Below are positions 16,467 through 24,492 of a stretch of DNA of 63,613 nucleotides, in pieces. The notes beneath the pieces are model-generated. The model did not search any database. It worked only from the letters and a program-made list of their open reading frames with translations, and had not been told where the DNA came from. The translations under genes and the position numbers were made by a program. The DNA is from JAKFDK01 sp036676195 (GTDB lineage Bacteria > Bacillota > Sulfobacillia > Symbiobacteriales > ZC4RG38): assembly GCA_036676195.1 (NCBI GenBank), contig JAKFDK010000095.1:1-63613 (forward strand). The letters are read 5' to 3'. The first letter of the stretch is position 1; the number at the start of each line of letters is the position of its first letter.

Positions 16467-18236
16467 TCACCGGCCCCGCTTTTGCGCCGCCGCCGCCCGT
16501 ACCAGTTCCCGGGCGTGGTCCATGGTGAGCTGCGTCAGCTCCGCCCCGCCGATCATGCGGGCGATCTCCAGGGTCCGGCCCTCCTCGTCCAGCGGTTCCA
16601 CCCGGGTGAAGGTGCGCCCGGCCACTTCCTCCTTGGCAATGCGGAAATGCACGTCCGCCATGGCCGCCACCTGGGGCAGGTGGGTCACGCACAGTACCTG
16701 CCGGTCCCGGGCGATCAGGGCCAGTTTCTCCGCCACCGCCTGGGCGGTCCGCCCGGAAATGCCGGTATCGACCTCATCGAACACCAGCGTCGGTACGTTG
16801 TCCACCCGGGCCAGAATCACCTTCAGCGCCAGCATGATCCGGCTCATTTCCCCACCTGAGGCCACCTTGGCCAGCGGCTTGGGCGGTTCGCCCAGGTTGG
16901 GGCTGAACAGGAATTCGACCTCGTCCCAGCCCTTGGGGCCGATCTGCCCGGCCTGGGCGGCGGCAGGCGGCTGCACCCGCGCCAGGAACTGCGCCTTGGG
17001 CATACCCAGGTCCGCCAGTTCCCGGCCGACCCGCTCGCTCAGTTCCCGGGCCGCCGCCCGCCGGGCGTCGGTGAGCTGGCCGGCCAGTTCCACGGCCTGG
17101 GCACCCAGGGCCGCCGCCCGGGCTTCCAGTTCGGCCACCTGCTCCTCGCCGGTCTCCAGCCGGTGCAGTTCCCCCTTTACCTCCGCCAGGTAGGCCAGCA
17201 TGTCGGCCACCGTATCCCCGTACTTGCGCCGCAGGGCCGCCAGCATTTCCAGCCGCTTTTCCACCTGGGCCATGCGCGCCGGGTCCACATCGACCCGCTC
17301 GCGGTACTGCGCCAGGAACCGGCTCGCTTCCTGCACGTTGGCCTGGGCGGCCTGCAACAGCTCCAGCACCTCCAGCAGGGCCGGGTCATGCCGGCCGGCA
17401 TCCCGCAGTTCTGCTTCCACCCGGCCGAGCAGGTCGGTCACGCTGTGCTGGCGAGAAGTTCCTTCATATAAAGAGGCATAAGACTCCGCCGCCGCCCGCC
17501 CCAGCTTCTCGGCGTTGCTGAGCAGCCGCAGTTCCGCCTCCAGCTCCTCTTCCTCGCCCAGCCGCAGCCGGGCCGCTTCCAGCTCGTCGCGCTGAAAGCG
17601 CAGCAGGTCTTCCCGGCGGGCACGGTCGCGGCCGTCGCCCCGCAGTGCCACCAGTTCTGCCTGCACCGCCTGCAACTCCCGGTACAGCCGGGCCACCTCC
17701 TGGCGCAGGCCGGCAATGGGCCCGCCGCCGTAGCGGTCCAGTACCTCCAGGACCTTGCCTTCGCTGGTCAGCAGCGAACCGCCGTACTGGTCGAGCAGGT
17801 CCAGGTGCTTTTCCGCCTGCAGCAGGCTCTGGTGCTCATGCTGCCCGTGCAGATCGGCCAGGCCCTGGGCGGCCTCCTTGAGCATCCCGGCCGTGACGGT
17901 GCGCCCGCTGACCAGGTAACGGCCCCGGCCGGTACGGGCAATCTCCCGCCGCAGCACCAGCAGACCGTCGTCGGCCACCTCAACGCCCATTTCCTGCAGG
18001 ACGGTCGTTCGCTCTTCCTGCCCGTGCAGGTCAAAGACCGCCTCGATTACGGCCTTATCGCCGTTGGTCCGGACCATATCCGCTCCGGCCCGGCCGCCCA
18101 GCACCGCCTGCAGGGCGTCCAGCACAATGGACTTGCCGGCACCGGTCTCACCCGTGAGCACATTCAGGCCATTGCCAAAGGGCAGCCGCAGCTTGTCAAT
18201 GAGCGCAAACTGCTCGATGGTCATCTCCACGAGCAT
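16467..18236 (-). CDS. recN: DNA repair protein RecN
   Basis: 589 residues. SMC-like ATPase acting at double-strand breaks. N-terminal head with MLVEMTIEQFALIDKLRLPFGNGLNVLTGETGAGKS (Walker A), a central antiparallel coiled coil rich in Glu/Arg/Ala (about 150-400), and the C-terminal head with signature ASGGEMSRIMLALK, Walker B VPTLVFDEVDTGISG and the His switch CVTHLPQVA. I chose the ATG at 18234-18236, behind GGGAGGA, over a GTG nine codons upstream that would overlap argR. It directly follows argR, the usual Firmicutes order. Confidence 0.96.
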   Translation of the reverse strand: MLVEMTIEQFALIDKLRLPFGNGLNVLTGETGAGKSIVLDALQAVLGGRAGADMVRTNGDKAVIEAVFDLHGQEERTTVLQEMGVEVADDGLLVLRREIARTGRGRYLVSGRTVTAGMLKEAAQGLADLHGQHEHQSLLQAEKHLDLLDQYGGSLLTSEGKVLEVLDRYGGGPIAGLRQEVARLYRELQAVQAELVALRGDGRDRARREDLLRFQRDELEAARLRLGEEEELEAELRLLSNAEKLGRAAAESYASLYEGTSRQHSVTDLLGRVEAELRDAGRHDPALLEVLELLQAAQANVQEASRFLAQYRERVDVDPARMAQVEKRLEMLAALRRKYGDTVADMLAYLAEVKGELHRLETGEEQVAELEARAAALGAQAVELAGQLTDARRAAARELSERVGRELADLGMPKAQFLARVQPPAAAQAGQIGPKGWDEVEFLFSPNLGEPPKPLAKVASGGEMSRIMLALKVILARVDNVPTLVFDEVDTGISGRTAQAVAEKLALIARDRQVLCVTHLPQVAAMADVHFRIAKEEVAGRTFTRVEPLDEEGRTLEIARMIGGAELTQLTMDHARELVRAAAAQKRGR

Positions 18237-18259
18237 GCCCGAGTTCCTCCCCTGGTCGC

Positions 18260-18709
18260 TCACCGAATCATCTGGCGGATACGCTCCGCCACCTCTGGGG
18301 TCGCCTCCCTGGGCCGGCAGACAATCAGAACGGTGTCGTCACCGGCCACACAGCCGATAGTTTCCGGCCACGCCAGATGATCCACGGTAGATCCCACGCC
18401 GGGGGCCGTGCCGACCAGACACTTGACCACACAGATATTCTCTGACCAGTCAACGTCCAGGACCGACTCCTGCAGGAGCCGGCGCCGTTTGTCCCAGGAC
18501 CCGGCGGGCAACTCTTCGGGCAGGGAATAGCGGTAGCGACCATCGCCGGCGGGTGCCTTCTGAAGGCTCAGTTCCTTGATGTCCCGGGAAATGGTGGCCT
18601 GCGTCACCGGGATCCCTTCCCCGGTCAGTCGCTCCGCCAATTCCTCCTGGGTTTCAATGACGTGGGCTCGGATCAGTTCGAGAATTTTTGCCTGTCTGCG
18701 TGCCTTCAT
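18260..18709 (-). CDS. argR: Arginine repressor ArgR/AhrC
   Basis: 149 residues. Winged helix N-terminus (KARRQAKILELIRAHVIETQEELAERL, VTQATISRDIKEL) and C-terminal arginine-binding, oligomerising domain (VKCLVGTAPGVGSTVDHL, GCVAGDDTVLIVCR). It represses arginine biosynthesis and activates catabolism with arginine as corepressor. The ATG at 18707-18709 is preceded by GGGAGGTG; a TTG one codon earlier is equally well spaced. It lies between a small membrane-protein gene and recN. Confidence 0.95.
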   Translation of the reverse strand: MKARRQAKILELIRAHVIETQEELAERLTGEGIPVTQATISRDIKELSLQKAPAGDGRYRYSLPEELPAGSWDKRRRLLQESVLDVDWSENICVVKCLVGTAPGVGSTVDHLAWPETIGCVAGDDTVLIVCRPREATPEVAERIRQMIR

Positions 18710-18768
18710 CAAGGCCCCGCACCTCCCTTACTCATCTCCCGGTCTTCGCCGCCTTTCTCTCTGGTTCC

Positions 18769-18805
18769 TGCATATTCATAAACGGAAATGCATACTCAGA
18801 CATGT
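18769..18805 (-). promoter_or_regulatory. Possible ARG-box-like operator upstream of argR
   Basis: On the minus strand two similar AT-rich words, GAGTATGCAT and TATGAATATGCA, stand close together just before argR. They recall half-sites of ARG boxes (TGAATAATTATTCA type) and would allow autoregulation. The match is partial. Confidence 0.3.
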
Positions 18806-18807
18806 AT

Positions 18808-18838
18808 AAGGCCGCCGCCCGGGCAGGGCGGCGGCCTT
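18808..18838 (-). terminator. Hairpin between the small membrane-protein gene and argR
   Basis: AAGGCCGCCGCCC (18808-18820) pairs with GGGCGGCGGCCTT (18826-18838), a 13-bp perfect stem with a 5-base loop, directly after the stop of the upstream gene. No T-run follows. Confidence 0.7.
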
Positions 18839-18841
18839 GGC

Positions 18842-19078
18842 TTATTCCCACCACCGGCTCATCAGGGCCACCGCCAGGCCGGCGATACCCAAACCCAGCA
18901 AGGCACTCAGCAAGGGCAAACGGCGCTGGTTCCGGGGACCCAGCCAGATGATCACCGCCGCCACCAGCAAGCCGCCCAGACTGAGGAACAGCAAGGCGGT
19001 GGCGCCAGTCAGCAGGCCAATCATCAGGATCAGAACACCAATCCCGATCAGCAGATTGTCGCGGACGATGGCATTCAT
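18842..19078 (-). CDS. Small two-span membrane protein
   Basis: 78 residues with hydrophobic segments at about 8-45 (LLIGIGVLILMIGLLTGATALLFLSLGGLLVAAVIIWL, perhaps two packed helices) and 55-73 (LLSALLGLGIAGLAVALM), joined by a basic loop GPRNQRRL. A GGAAGGGGA site precedes the ATG. It lies 15 bases after nadK on the same strand, so it probably shares that transcript and ends at the hairpin after its stop. Function unknown. Confidence 0.7.
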   Translation of the reverse strand: MNAIVRDNLLIGIGVLILMIGLLTGATALLFLSLGGLLVAAVIIWLGPRNQRRLPLLSALLGLGIAGLAVALMSRWWE

Positions 19079-19093
19079 AACCAGTCCCCTTCC

Positions 19094-19975
19094 TCACGAT
19101 TCAAAAGACGTGCCGATTTTGCGGGCCGGCTCGGCCAGTTTCCGCCTGAGAACGTCATAGAACCGGAACGGGCTGCGACGCACCAGCCGGACCACTGCCG
19201 GGGCCCGCTCTACCCGCAGTTCGTCGCCCACCGCGAAGCGGTGTCCCAGATGCCCATCCACCGTCAGATATACCTCATCGGGGTTGCCCAGACGAATGGT
19301 GATCGCCTCATCACCCGGCAACACCAGGGAGCGGGCATTAAACGTATGGGGACAGATCGGCGTTAACAGGAGCGCCTGCATTTGGGGATGCAGGATCGGC
19401 CCCCCGGCCGAAAGTGCATACGCCGTCGAGCCGGTGGGGGTGGAAATAATCACGCCGTCGGCCGCATAATCAGCCACCGGTGTGCCGGCCGCCTCCGCAG
19501 TGAAATGCACCATCCGGGCCAGCATTCCCCGGGCAATCACCGCTTCATTCAGGGCATCCCCGGTAAATACACACTTTCCATTCCGCACTACCCGGACCTG
19601 CAGCATCATCCGCTCCTCCACCAGGCACTCCTGGTCGAGGAAGTCGCCCAGGGCGGGGACCGGGTGCGCCCATTCCACCTCGGTCAGGAAACCGAGATGA
19701 CCGGTGTTAATACCCAGGACCGGCACCCGGCAGGGCGCCAGTGCCTTGGCGGCCCGCAGCAGTGTACCGTCGCCGCCCAGACAGACGGCAATCTGCATGC
19801 GCTCCCACTCCAACGGGTACCCGGGGCTGGTCAGGTCCCGCCGCACCACCGCCTCTGCTGTTTCCGGCGCCAGATGCACCCGGTGCCCCTGCGCCAGCAG
19901 CGCAGCCAGTAACAGCCGGCATTTTTCGACAGTCTCCGGCTTGCCCGTATTGCACACGATCCCGATGTCCCGCAC
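19094..19975 (-). CDS. nadK: NAD kinase
   Basis: 293 residues. Phosphorylates NAD to NADP. Motifs: IGIVCNTGKPE at the N-terminus, the catalytic GGDGTLLRAAKALA, GINTGHLGFLTE, ALNEAVIARG, YAADGVIISTPTGSTAYALSAGGPI and LTVDGH near the end. The GTG at 19973-19975 was chosen because GGAGGAGG lies about seven bases upstream. The frame stays open far beyond, through the antisense of a repeat gene, which is meaningless. In related genomes tlyA precedes nadK directly; here they are 14 kb apart. Confidence 0.94.
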   Translation of the reverse strand: MRDIGIVCNTGKPETVEKCRLLLAALLAQGHRVHLAPETAEAVVRRDLTSPGYPLEWERMQIAVCLGGDGTLLRAAKALAPCRVPVLGINTGHLGFLTEVEWAHPVPALGDFLDQECLVEERMMLQVRVVRNGKCVFTGDALNEAVIARGMLARMVHFTAEAAGTPVADYAADGVIISTPTGSTAYALSAGGPILHPQMQALLLTPICPHTFNARSLVLPGDEAITIRLGNPDEVYLTVDGHLGHRFAVGDELRVERAPAVVRLVRRSPFRFYDVLRRKLAEPARKIGTSFES

Positions 19976-20176
19976 TTCGGGCCTCCTCCTGGGTGGCCGG
20001 CGGTTTTTGCCTGGAGCCCGGCGGATCGCCCGGCCCATGCCAACAGCCATTCTCCCTAGTGTTCGCTCCTGTCCATCTCTTTCCTGCCGCCGGGCCGGGG
20101 AGCGCCAACCAGAGAAGAGGCATACCCTGGTGGTGCATCCCTCATATGCACAAGAACGTCTGAGGAGGTCCAACAT

Positions 20177-21598
20177 ATGTCTGGCGTCGTACAGCAATCG
20201 GCACCTACGCCAAGTGTTACAACCGCCCCGGCTTCCCAGGCCGCCCAGGCTCCGCCGGTTTCGCCCGTCGCAGCCGTACCGGGAGTCATCAGCCCCCTCG
20301 GCGGATCTTCCCGCCCACCTGCCCCCCAGTGGCCCATTGGCGGTGGGATGAGTTCGATGGCCCCCCCGTTTGCCACCTCCGGACCCGGCTTCCCCGGCGG
20401 CCGGCCGGGCGGCTTCCCGCCCGGGCCGATGGCCGGTATGCCGCCCGGGCCGATGGCCGGTATGCCACCCGGGCCGATGGCCGGTATGCCACCCGGAGCG
20501 ATGGCCGGTTTCCCGCCCGGGCCGATGGCCGGTTTCCCGCCCGGGCCGATGGCCGGTTTCCCGCCCGGAGCGATGGCCGGAATGCCGCCCGGGCCGATGG
20601 CCGGAATGCCGCCCGGGCCGATGGCCGGTTTCCCGCCCGGAGCGATGGCCGGTTTCCCGCCCGGAGCGATGGCCGGTTTCCCGCCCGGAGCGATGGCCGG
20701 TATGCCGCCCGGAGCGATGGCCGGTTTCCCGCCCGGAGCGATAGCCGGTATGCCGCCCGGAGCGATGGGCGGTTTCCCGCCCGGAGCGATGGGCGGTTTC
20801 CCGCCCGGAGCGATGGCCGGTTTCCCGCCCGGAGCGATGGGCGGTTTCCCGCCCGGAGCGATGGCCGGTTTCCCGCCCGGAGCGATGGGCGGTTTCCCGC
20901 CCGGAGCGATGGGCGGTTTCCCGCCCGGAGCGATGGGCGGAATGCCTGGTTATGCCGCCGCCGGACGGCCTGGTCCGGCCAATCTGGCCGCCACGATTCC
21001 CGGCGTTTCCACTACCGGTGTGGCACCCGTGTCGGCGGCGGTGCCGCCCGGGCAGCAGGCTCCGTTGCCCCCCCTGCCACAGGCGCCATTCCCCGGCGTA
21101 CCCCAGGGCTTCCCCAACCCTTTCGCGATCCAGCCCGGACAACCGGTGCCCCACGTCTCGCAGACGTTGCCCCCCGGCTCCCAGCCCAACCCGATGCTGG
21201 CCCCACTCATGGCCGGTGCACCGCCGGCCGGGATGATCCCCGGCGTGGCGCAAGCCCAGGCCCAGGGGCAGGCACAGGCCGTAGCACCGACCGGTCCCGC
21301 CGGCCCTGGCGCCATGCAGGCCCTGGCACCATGGGCACAGTTGGCGGGCCAGTTGCTTCAGTCTACATCCGTCCGCTCCACGATCGGCCCGGCCCTGGAC
21401 TCCCTGATTCAGCGGCCGGACATGGGACAGTTTGTGCTCGGGGTTGCCACTGGCATTCTCACCACAGCCGAAGGCCAGGGCGCCCTGCGTGACCTCTGCA
21501 CCGGGGCCCTGGAAAGCAACAAGTTCGGCGAACTGTTCGCCACCCGCCTGCGCACCTTGTTAGAGATGCATGGTCTGCTGGCCCGGACCCTCCGCTGA
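20177..21598 (+). CDS. Glycine/proline-rich protein with 22 octapeptide repeats
   Basis: 473 residues; clear ATG with GAGGAGG upstream. Residues 1-78 are Ala/Pro/Ser-rich and disordered-looking. Residues 79-254 are 22 tandem octapeptides of the form G-[FM]-P-P-G-[AP]-M-[AG]. About 255-390 are again Pro/Gly/Gln-rich. The last 85 or so residues look folded and helical (LAPWAQLAGQLLQ, IGPALDSLIQRPDMGQFVLG, the end LLEMHGLLARTLR). There is no signal peptide or membrane span. Glycines sit every fourth residue, so this is not collagen (Gly every third). It is transcribed away from nadK and towards an EF-hand-like protein of unknown role. A structural or spore-coat role is conceivable but unsupported. 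Confidence 0.85.
   Translation: MSGVVQQSAPTPSVTTAPASQAAQAPPVSPVAAVPGVISPLGGSSRPPAPQWPIGGGMSSMAPPFATSGPGFPGGRPGGFPPGPMAGMPPGPMAGMPPGPMAGMPPGAMAGFPPGPMAGFPPGPMAGFPPGAMAGMPPGPMAGMPPGPMAGFPPGAMAGFPPGAMAGFPPGAMAGMPPGAMAGFPPGAIAGMPPGAMGGFPPGAMGGFPPGAMAGFPPGAMGGFPPGAMAGFPPGAMGGFPPGAMGGFPPGAMGGMPGYAAAGRPGPANLAATIPGVSTTGVAPVSAAVPPGQQAPLPPLPQAPFPGVPQGFPNPFAIQPGQPVPHVSQTLPPGSQPNPMLAPLMAGAPPAGMIPGVAQAQAQGQAQAVAPTGPAGPGAMQALAPWAQLAGQLLQSTSVRSTIGPALDSLIQRPDMGQFVLGVATGILTTAEGQGALRDLCTGALESNKFGELFATRLRTLLEMHGLLARTLR
20411..20938 (+). repeat. 24-bp tandem repeat array, 22 units, in frame
   Basis: A 24-base unit (for example GGTTTCCCGCCCGGAGCGAT plus four bases) is repeated 22 times without a frame break. Units differ mainly at the F/M codon (TTC or ATG), at A/P (GCG or CCG) and at the final Ala/Gly. 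Similar units cluster together, which points to recent expansion by slippage or unequal crossing over. Copy number may vary between strains. Confidence 0.95.
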
Positions 21599-21619
21599 CT
21601 GCTCGGAACCCAGGAAGGA

Positions 21620-21643
21620 AGCCCCCGGGATCACCCGGGGGCT
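21620..21643. terminator. Terminator between convergent genes
   Basis: AGCCCCCGGG (21620-21629) pairs with CCCGGGGGCT (21634-21643) over ATCA, followed on the plus strand by CTTGCTGCTG. It lies between the stops of the repeat-protein gene and the opposing gene and can serve both. Confidence 0.75.
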
Positions 21644-21676
21644 CTTGCTGCTGTGGCCGGACCGGTCTTCCTGACA

Positions 21677-22666
21677 CTAGCAGGAAGTACTGCGCAGGCC
21701 CACCAGCACCACGCCCTGCTCAGTGGGCAAGGTAGCCGGGGTCACCCGGACCACCGGCTCAATGGTGATGGCCACCCGGCTGAACTGCGTGGGACTCAGG
21801 AATGCCCCCGCTACCTCCCGGACATCTTCAGCGGAAATCAGCCCGTCGCCGCCCCGGTCAAACGTCTGGACGGTCAACTGCGTCACAGCCGCCAGCCGCT
21901 GCGGGAAAGCCTGGCTGACCGACAGTTGCGGCAGCACCGTGGCCTGGCGCATGAACGTGTCGGTCAGCACCCCGGCGACCATGCCGGAGGGCATGGTGGC
22001 GGTGGCCGGCACCACGCCGGTCCCCATCAGCACCCGGGGATCAATGGCCTGATTCACGTCATCAGACAGGGTGACTTCCAGGGTCGCGGAACCGTCCACC
22101 TGTACGGTCAGCGTACCGGCCCGCACAGCCACCGCCACCGTATTCCACACCGGCACATCGGCCCGGCCTACGGTTGGAAGCTGACCGTCTACGGTAAAGA
22201 CGGTTCCGGGCAGGTTGGCCCCGGGCGCCAGCCGCTGAATGGTCGCCAGATCGGCCTGGTCGAGGGTGGTCGGCACTGTCAGGTCGTGCAGCAGCCATAC
22301 GGTCAATACCGTCCCGGGCGGCAACTGCCCCAGCCCCGTTACCCTGGCCACCACCCGGACAGGCGCTTCGGTCCGGATTTCAACGGTACCCCGGGCCGCC
22401 GCGGCCGGCCCGCCGGGAACACAGAAGACGTTGCGCGGGAAGCTCAGGCTGTCGAGAACAAACTGCAGGATCTGCTCCACCGTGATTTGTGTCGGCTCCG
22501 ATGTAACGGTGACCAGACGACCGCTGGTCGGCTCCAGACACAGGTTGGCCTCCGGTGTAAAGCGGCTGGAGAAGATCCGCCGGTTCTGCACCTCCCGCTG
22601 GAAGGTGGAGAAGGTGCCAGCCGCCAGGCCGCTGATGAAAACGGCGGGCCGGTTGGAGTCAGCCAT
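21677..22666 (-). CDS. Unknown protein with an EF-hand-like loop
   Basis: 329 residues; the ATG at 22664-22666 has GAGGAGG upstream. No signal peptide and no membrane span. The body is beta-strand-like and rich in V/T/A/P (VEIRTEAPVRVVARVTG, GTLTVQVDGSATLEVTLSDDV). Near residue 275 FDRGGDGLISAEDVREVAG fits the calcium-binding EF-hand or dockerin loop (D-x-G-x-D-G-x-I-x-x-x-D). I know no family for the whole. It runs convergently into the octapeptide-repeat gene, and the two may act together. Confidence 0.75.
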   Translation of the reverse strand: MADSNRPAVFISGLAAGTFSTFQREVQNRRIFSSRFTPEANLCLEPTSGRLVTVTSEPTQITVEQILQFVLDSLSFPRNVFCVPGGPAAAARGTVEIRTEAPVRVVARVTGLGQLPPGTVLTVWLLHDLTVPTTLDQADLATIQRLAPGANLPGTVFTVDGQLPTVGRADVPVWNTVAVAVRAGTLTVQVDGSATLEVTLSDDVNQAIDPRVLMGTGVVPATATMPSGMVAGVLTDTFMRQATVLPQLSVSQAFPQRLAAVTQLTVQTFDRGGDGLISAEDVREVAGAFLSPTQFSRVAITIEPVVRVTPATLPTEQGVVLVGLRSTSC

Positions 22667-22923
22667 AACCCTCCTCCTCTCAAATACTCGGGCTCCGGGA
22701 CAGCGTCTGCCCCGGCCCTGTTTCGCCGGCGCAAAGGGCACAAAGCAGGCAAAGGCTCACCCCCAATGTACGACCGACTGTAGCGAAGGGTGCGCCGCTT
22801 GGCCGCCAGATGGGCGGACTGCACCCGTGGGCAGTTCCGGACTGTCAGCCCGGCAGGAACAATGCCATTTTCTGTCGAAAGGTTCGGGGAAAAGGAAGTC
22901 CGCATCACAAGGGAGTGCATGGG

Positions 22924-24213
22924 TTGAACATCCAGTCGGACATCCGCCTGCGCTCGGAAGCCCGCCGTGTCCGTTGGTGGCAGATTTTGAGCTGGCAGCT
23001 CTACGATTTTGCCGACACCATCTACTCTATGAACGTGACTTCCCGCTATTTCGGTCCCTGGATGATCGCCGCCTTCGGCTCCTCCGAACTGGTGTTTAAC
23101 CTGCTCATGGCCCTGGGTAATCTGGTGGTGGCGGTGGTCTCGCCGCTGTTCGGCGCCCTCTCCGATGCCCAGGGGCGGCGCCTGCCCTACCTGCGCTTTT
23201 TCGCCATCGTGTGCGCTCTGGCCACCGCCCTGATCGGTTTTTCGCCTTCCCTCCCCTGGGCTGCTGTGCTGTTTTTGATTTCGTATGTTGCCTATTCGGC
23301 TGCCGGCAATAATTTTTACCAGGCCCTGCTGCCTGGCCTGAGCACCCCGGCCAACGTCAGCCGGATTTCCGGTATTGGTGTGGCCCTTGGCTACCTGGGG
23401 GCCGCAGTCGGTCTGTATGCCGTGAAGCCCTTCGTGCCCGCTGAAGCGGCCATGGGCGGTAAGAGTTTTCTGCCCACCGCTGTTCTGTTCTTCCTGTTCG
23501 CCATTCCCTGCCTCGGTTGGGTCCCCGACATCACGGACTCCGTCCAGCGTGTTCGCCTCGACCTGGGCGCGGGTTACCGCCGTGTCGCCGCCACCTTTGC
23601 CGCCGCGCGGCAACACCGCCACCTGTTCCGCTTCCTGGTGGCTGACTTCCTGTACGAAAACGCCGTGGCCGGCGTGATCTTCAACATGACCGTCTATTTG
23701 CAGCGCGTGGCGGGCTTCAGCGGCGGCGAAGTCGATGCCGTGCTGGCTTCCTCCATCCTCGTGGCCGTCGTGTTCGCCGCCGGCTATGGCTGGCTGACCG
23801 ACCGGATCGGACCCAAGTCGGCGGTGCTGGGCATGCTCACCATCTGGTGCCTGGTCTTCCCGCTGCTCATGTTCACCCGCGACAAAAGCGTGTTCTATTA
23901 CATCATCGGCCCCCTCGCCGGCATGGGCCTGGGCTCCACCTGGGTCTCCAGCCGGACCTTCCTGGTTGCCCTGGCGCCGGTGGAGCGCAGCGGGGAGTTT
24001 TTCGGCCTGTACTCCCTCTCCGGCAAGTCAGCCGGTGTTGCCGGCCTTGGCGCCTGGGCCCTGGTGCTGTGGCTGACCCAGGACCGCCTTGGCCCGGTGG
24101 CCGCCCAGCAGGCCGCCGCCGGCTGCATGCTGCTGTTCGTTCTGGCCGGCGCTGCCCTGATTCTCCCGTTGCCGGACGTCCGGCCCACGCGGGCCAACTG
24201 CATCTGCGAGTAG
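22924..24213 (+). CDS. MFS transporter, UMF1/Atg22-like
   Basis: 429 residues from the TTG at 22924, preceded by AAGGGAG. About 12 membrane segments. The N-terminus (RRVRWWQILSWQLYDFADTIYSMNVTSRYFGPWMI) and the first loop (FGALSDAQGRRLPYLRFFA) are typical of the UMF1 subfamily of major facilitator proteins, whose bacterial substrates are mostly unknown. A second MFS signature GYGWLTDRIGPKSAVLGML lies in the second half. Upstream starts in the same frame add a charged, unlikely extension. A terminator follows at 24423. Confidence 0.85.
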   Translation: MNIQSDIRLRSEARRVRWWQILSWQLYDFADTIYSMNVTSRYFGPWMIAAFGSSELVFNLLMALGNLVVAVVSPLFGALSDAQGRRLPYLRFFAIVCALATALIGFSPSLPWAAVLFLISYVAYSAAGNNFYQALLPGLSTPANVSRISGIGVALGYLGAAVGLYAVKPFVPAEAAMGGKSFLPTAVLFFLFAIPCLGWVPDITDSVQRVRLDLGAGYRRVAATFAAARQHRHLFRFLVADFLYENAVAGVIFNMTVYLQRVAGFSGGEVDAVLASSILVAVVFAAGYGWLTDRIGPKSAVLGMLTIWCLVFPLLMFTRDKSVFYYIIGPLAGMGLGSTWVSSRTFLVALAPVERSGEFFGLYSLSGKSAGVAGLGAWALVLWLTQDRLGPVAAQQAAAGCMLLFVLAGAALILPLPDVRPTRANCICE

Positions 24214-24246
24214 CGGATCTGGTGCCCGGGCAGCGGCACAGGAGGT

Positions 24247-24330
24247 ATGGCGGTCCTGCTCGCCACTCACGGCCACCTGGACCACGTGGGTGGAGGCAGT
24301 ACTTTGCCCGGCGCCAGCTGCTCCGGCTGA
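24247..24330 (+). pseudogene. Fragment of a metallo-beta-lactamase-fold hydrolase
   Basis: After an AGGAGGT site, an ATG opens a 27-residue frame reading MAVLLATHGHLDHVGGGST, then stops. THGHLDHVGG is the zinc-binding HxHxDH motif of the metallo-beta-lactamase fold. Nothing that follows in any frame resembles the rest of the fold, so this is a remnant. A chance match of the motif cannot be fully excluded. Confidence 0.4.
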
Positions 24331-24422
24331 CCTCGGCCAGTTGGCCCCCGAACTGGCTCCCCTGTTTCGTCCGCTGCTCCCGCGGTTTCCGCTGACCCGG
24401 AAGCCACAAGGCCTTCACAACG

Positions 24423-24460
24423 AACGAGGGCAGGCAGATTGCTGCCCCCCCTCGTTTTGT
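24423..24460 (+). terminator. Rho-independent terminator
   Basis: AACGAGGG (24423-24430) pairs with CCCTCGTT (24449-24456), with an inner GGCAG/CTGCC stem, followed by TTTTGTTTG on the plus strand. It ends transcription coming from the UMF1 gene and marks the left border of the AT-rich RiPP region. Confidence 0.75.
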
Positions 24461-24492
24461 TTGTGCGCAACACGGAGAACACAGTCACCAGT

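Noticed and set aside
20411..20938. CRISPR array
   Set aside because: Tandem 24-base units without spacers, in frame within a gene.
19976..21253. Arg/His/Gly repeats on the minus strand opposite the octapeptide-repeat gene
   Set aside because: A shadow of the 24-base repeat; high GC and repeat length keep several frames open. Only the plus-strand frame has a ribosome binding site and a folded C-terminus.
20177..21598. Collagen-like protein
   Set aside because: Glycine does not occur every third residue; the period is eight with glycines at positions 1 and 5.
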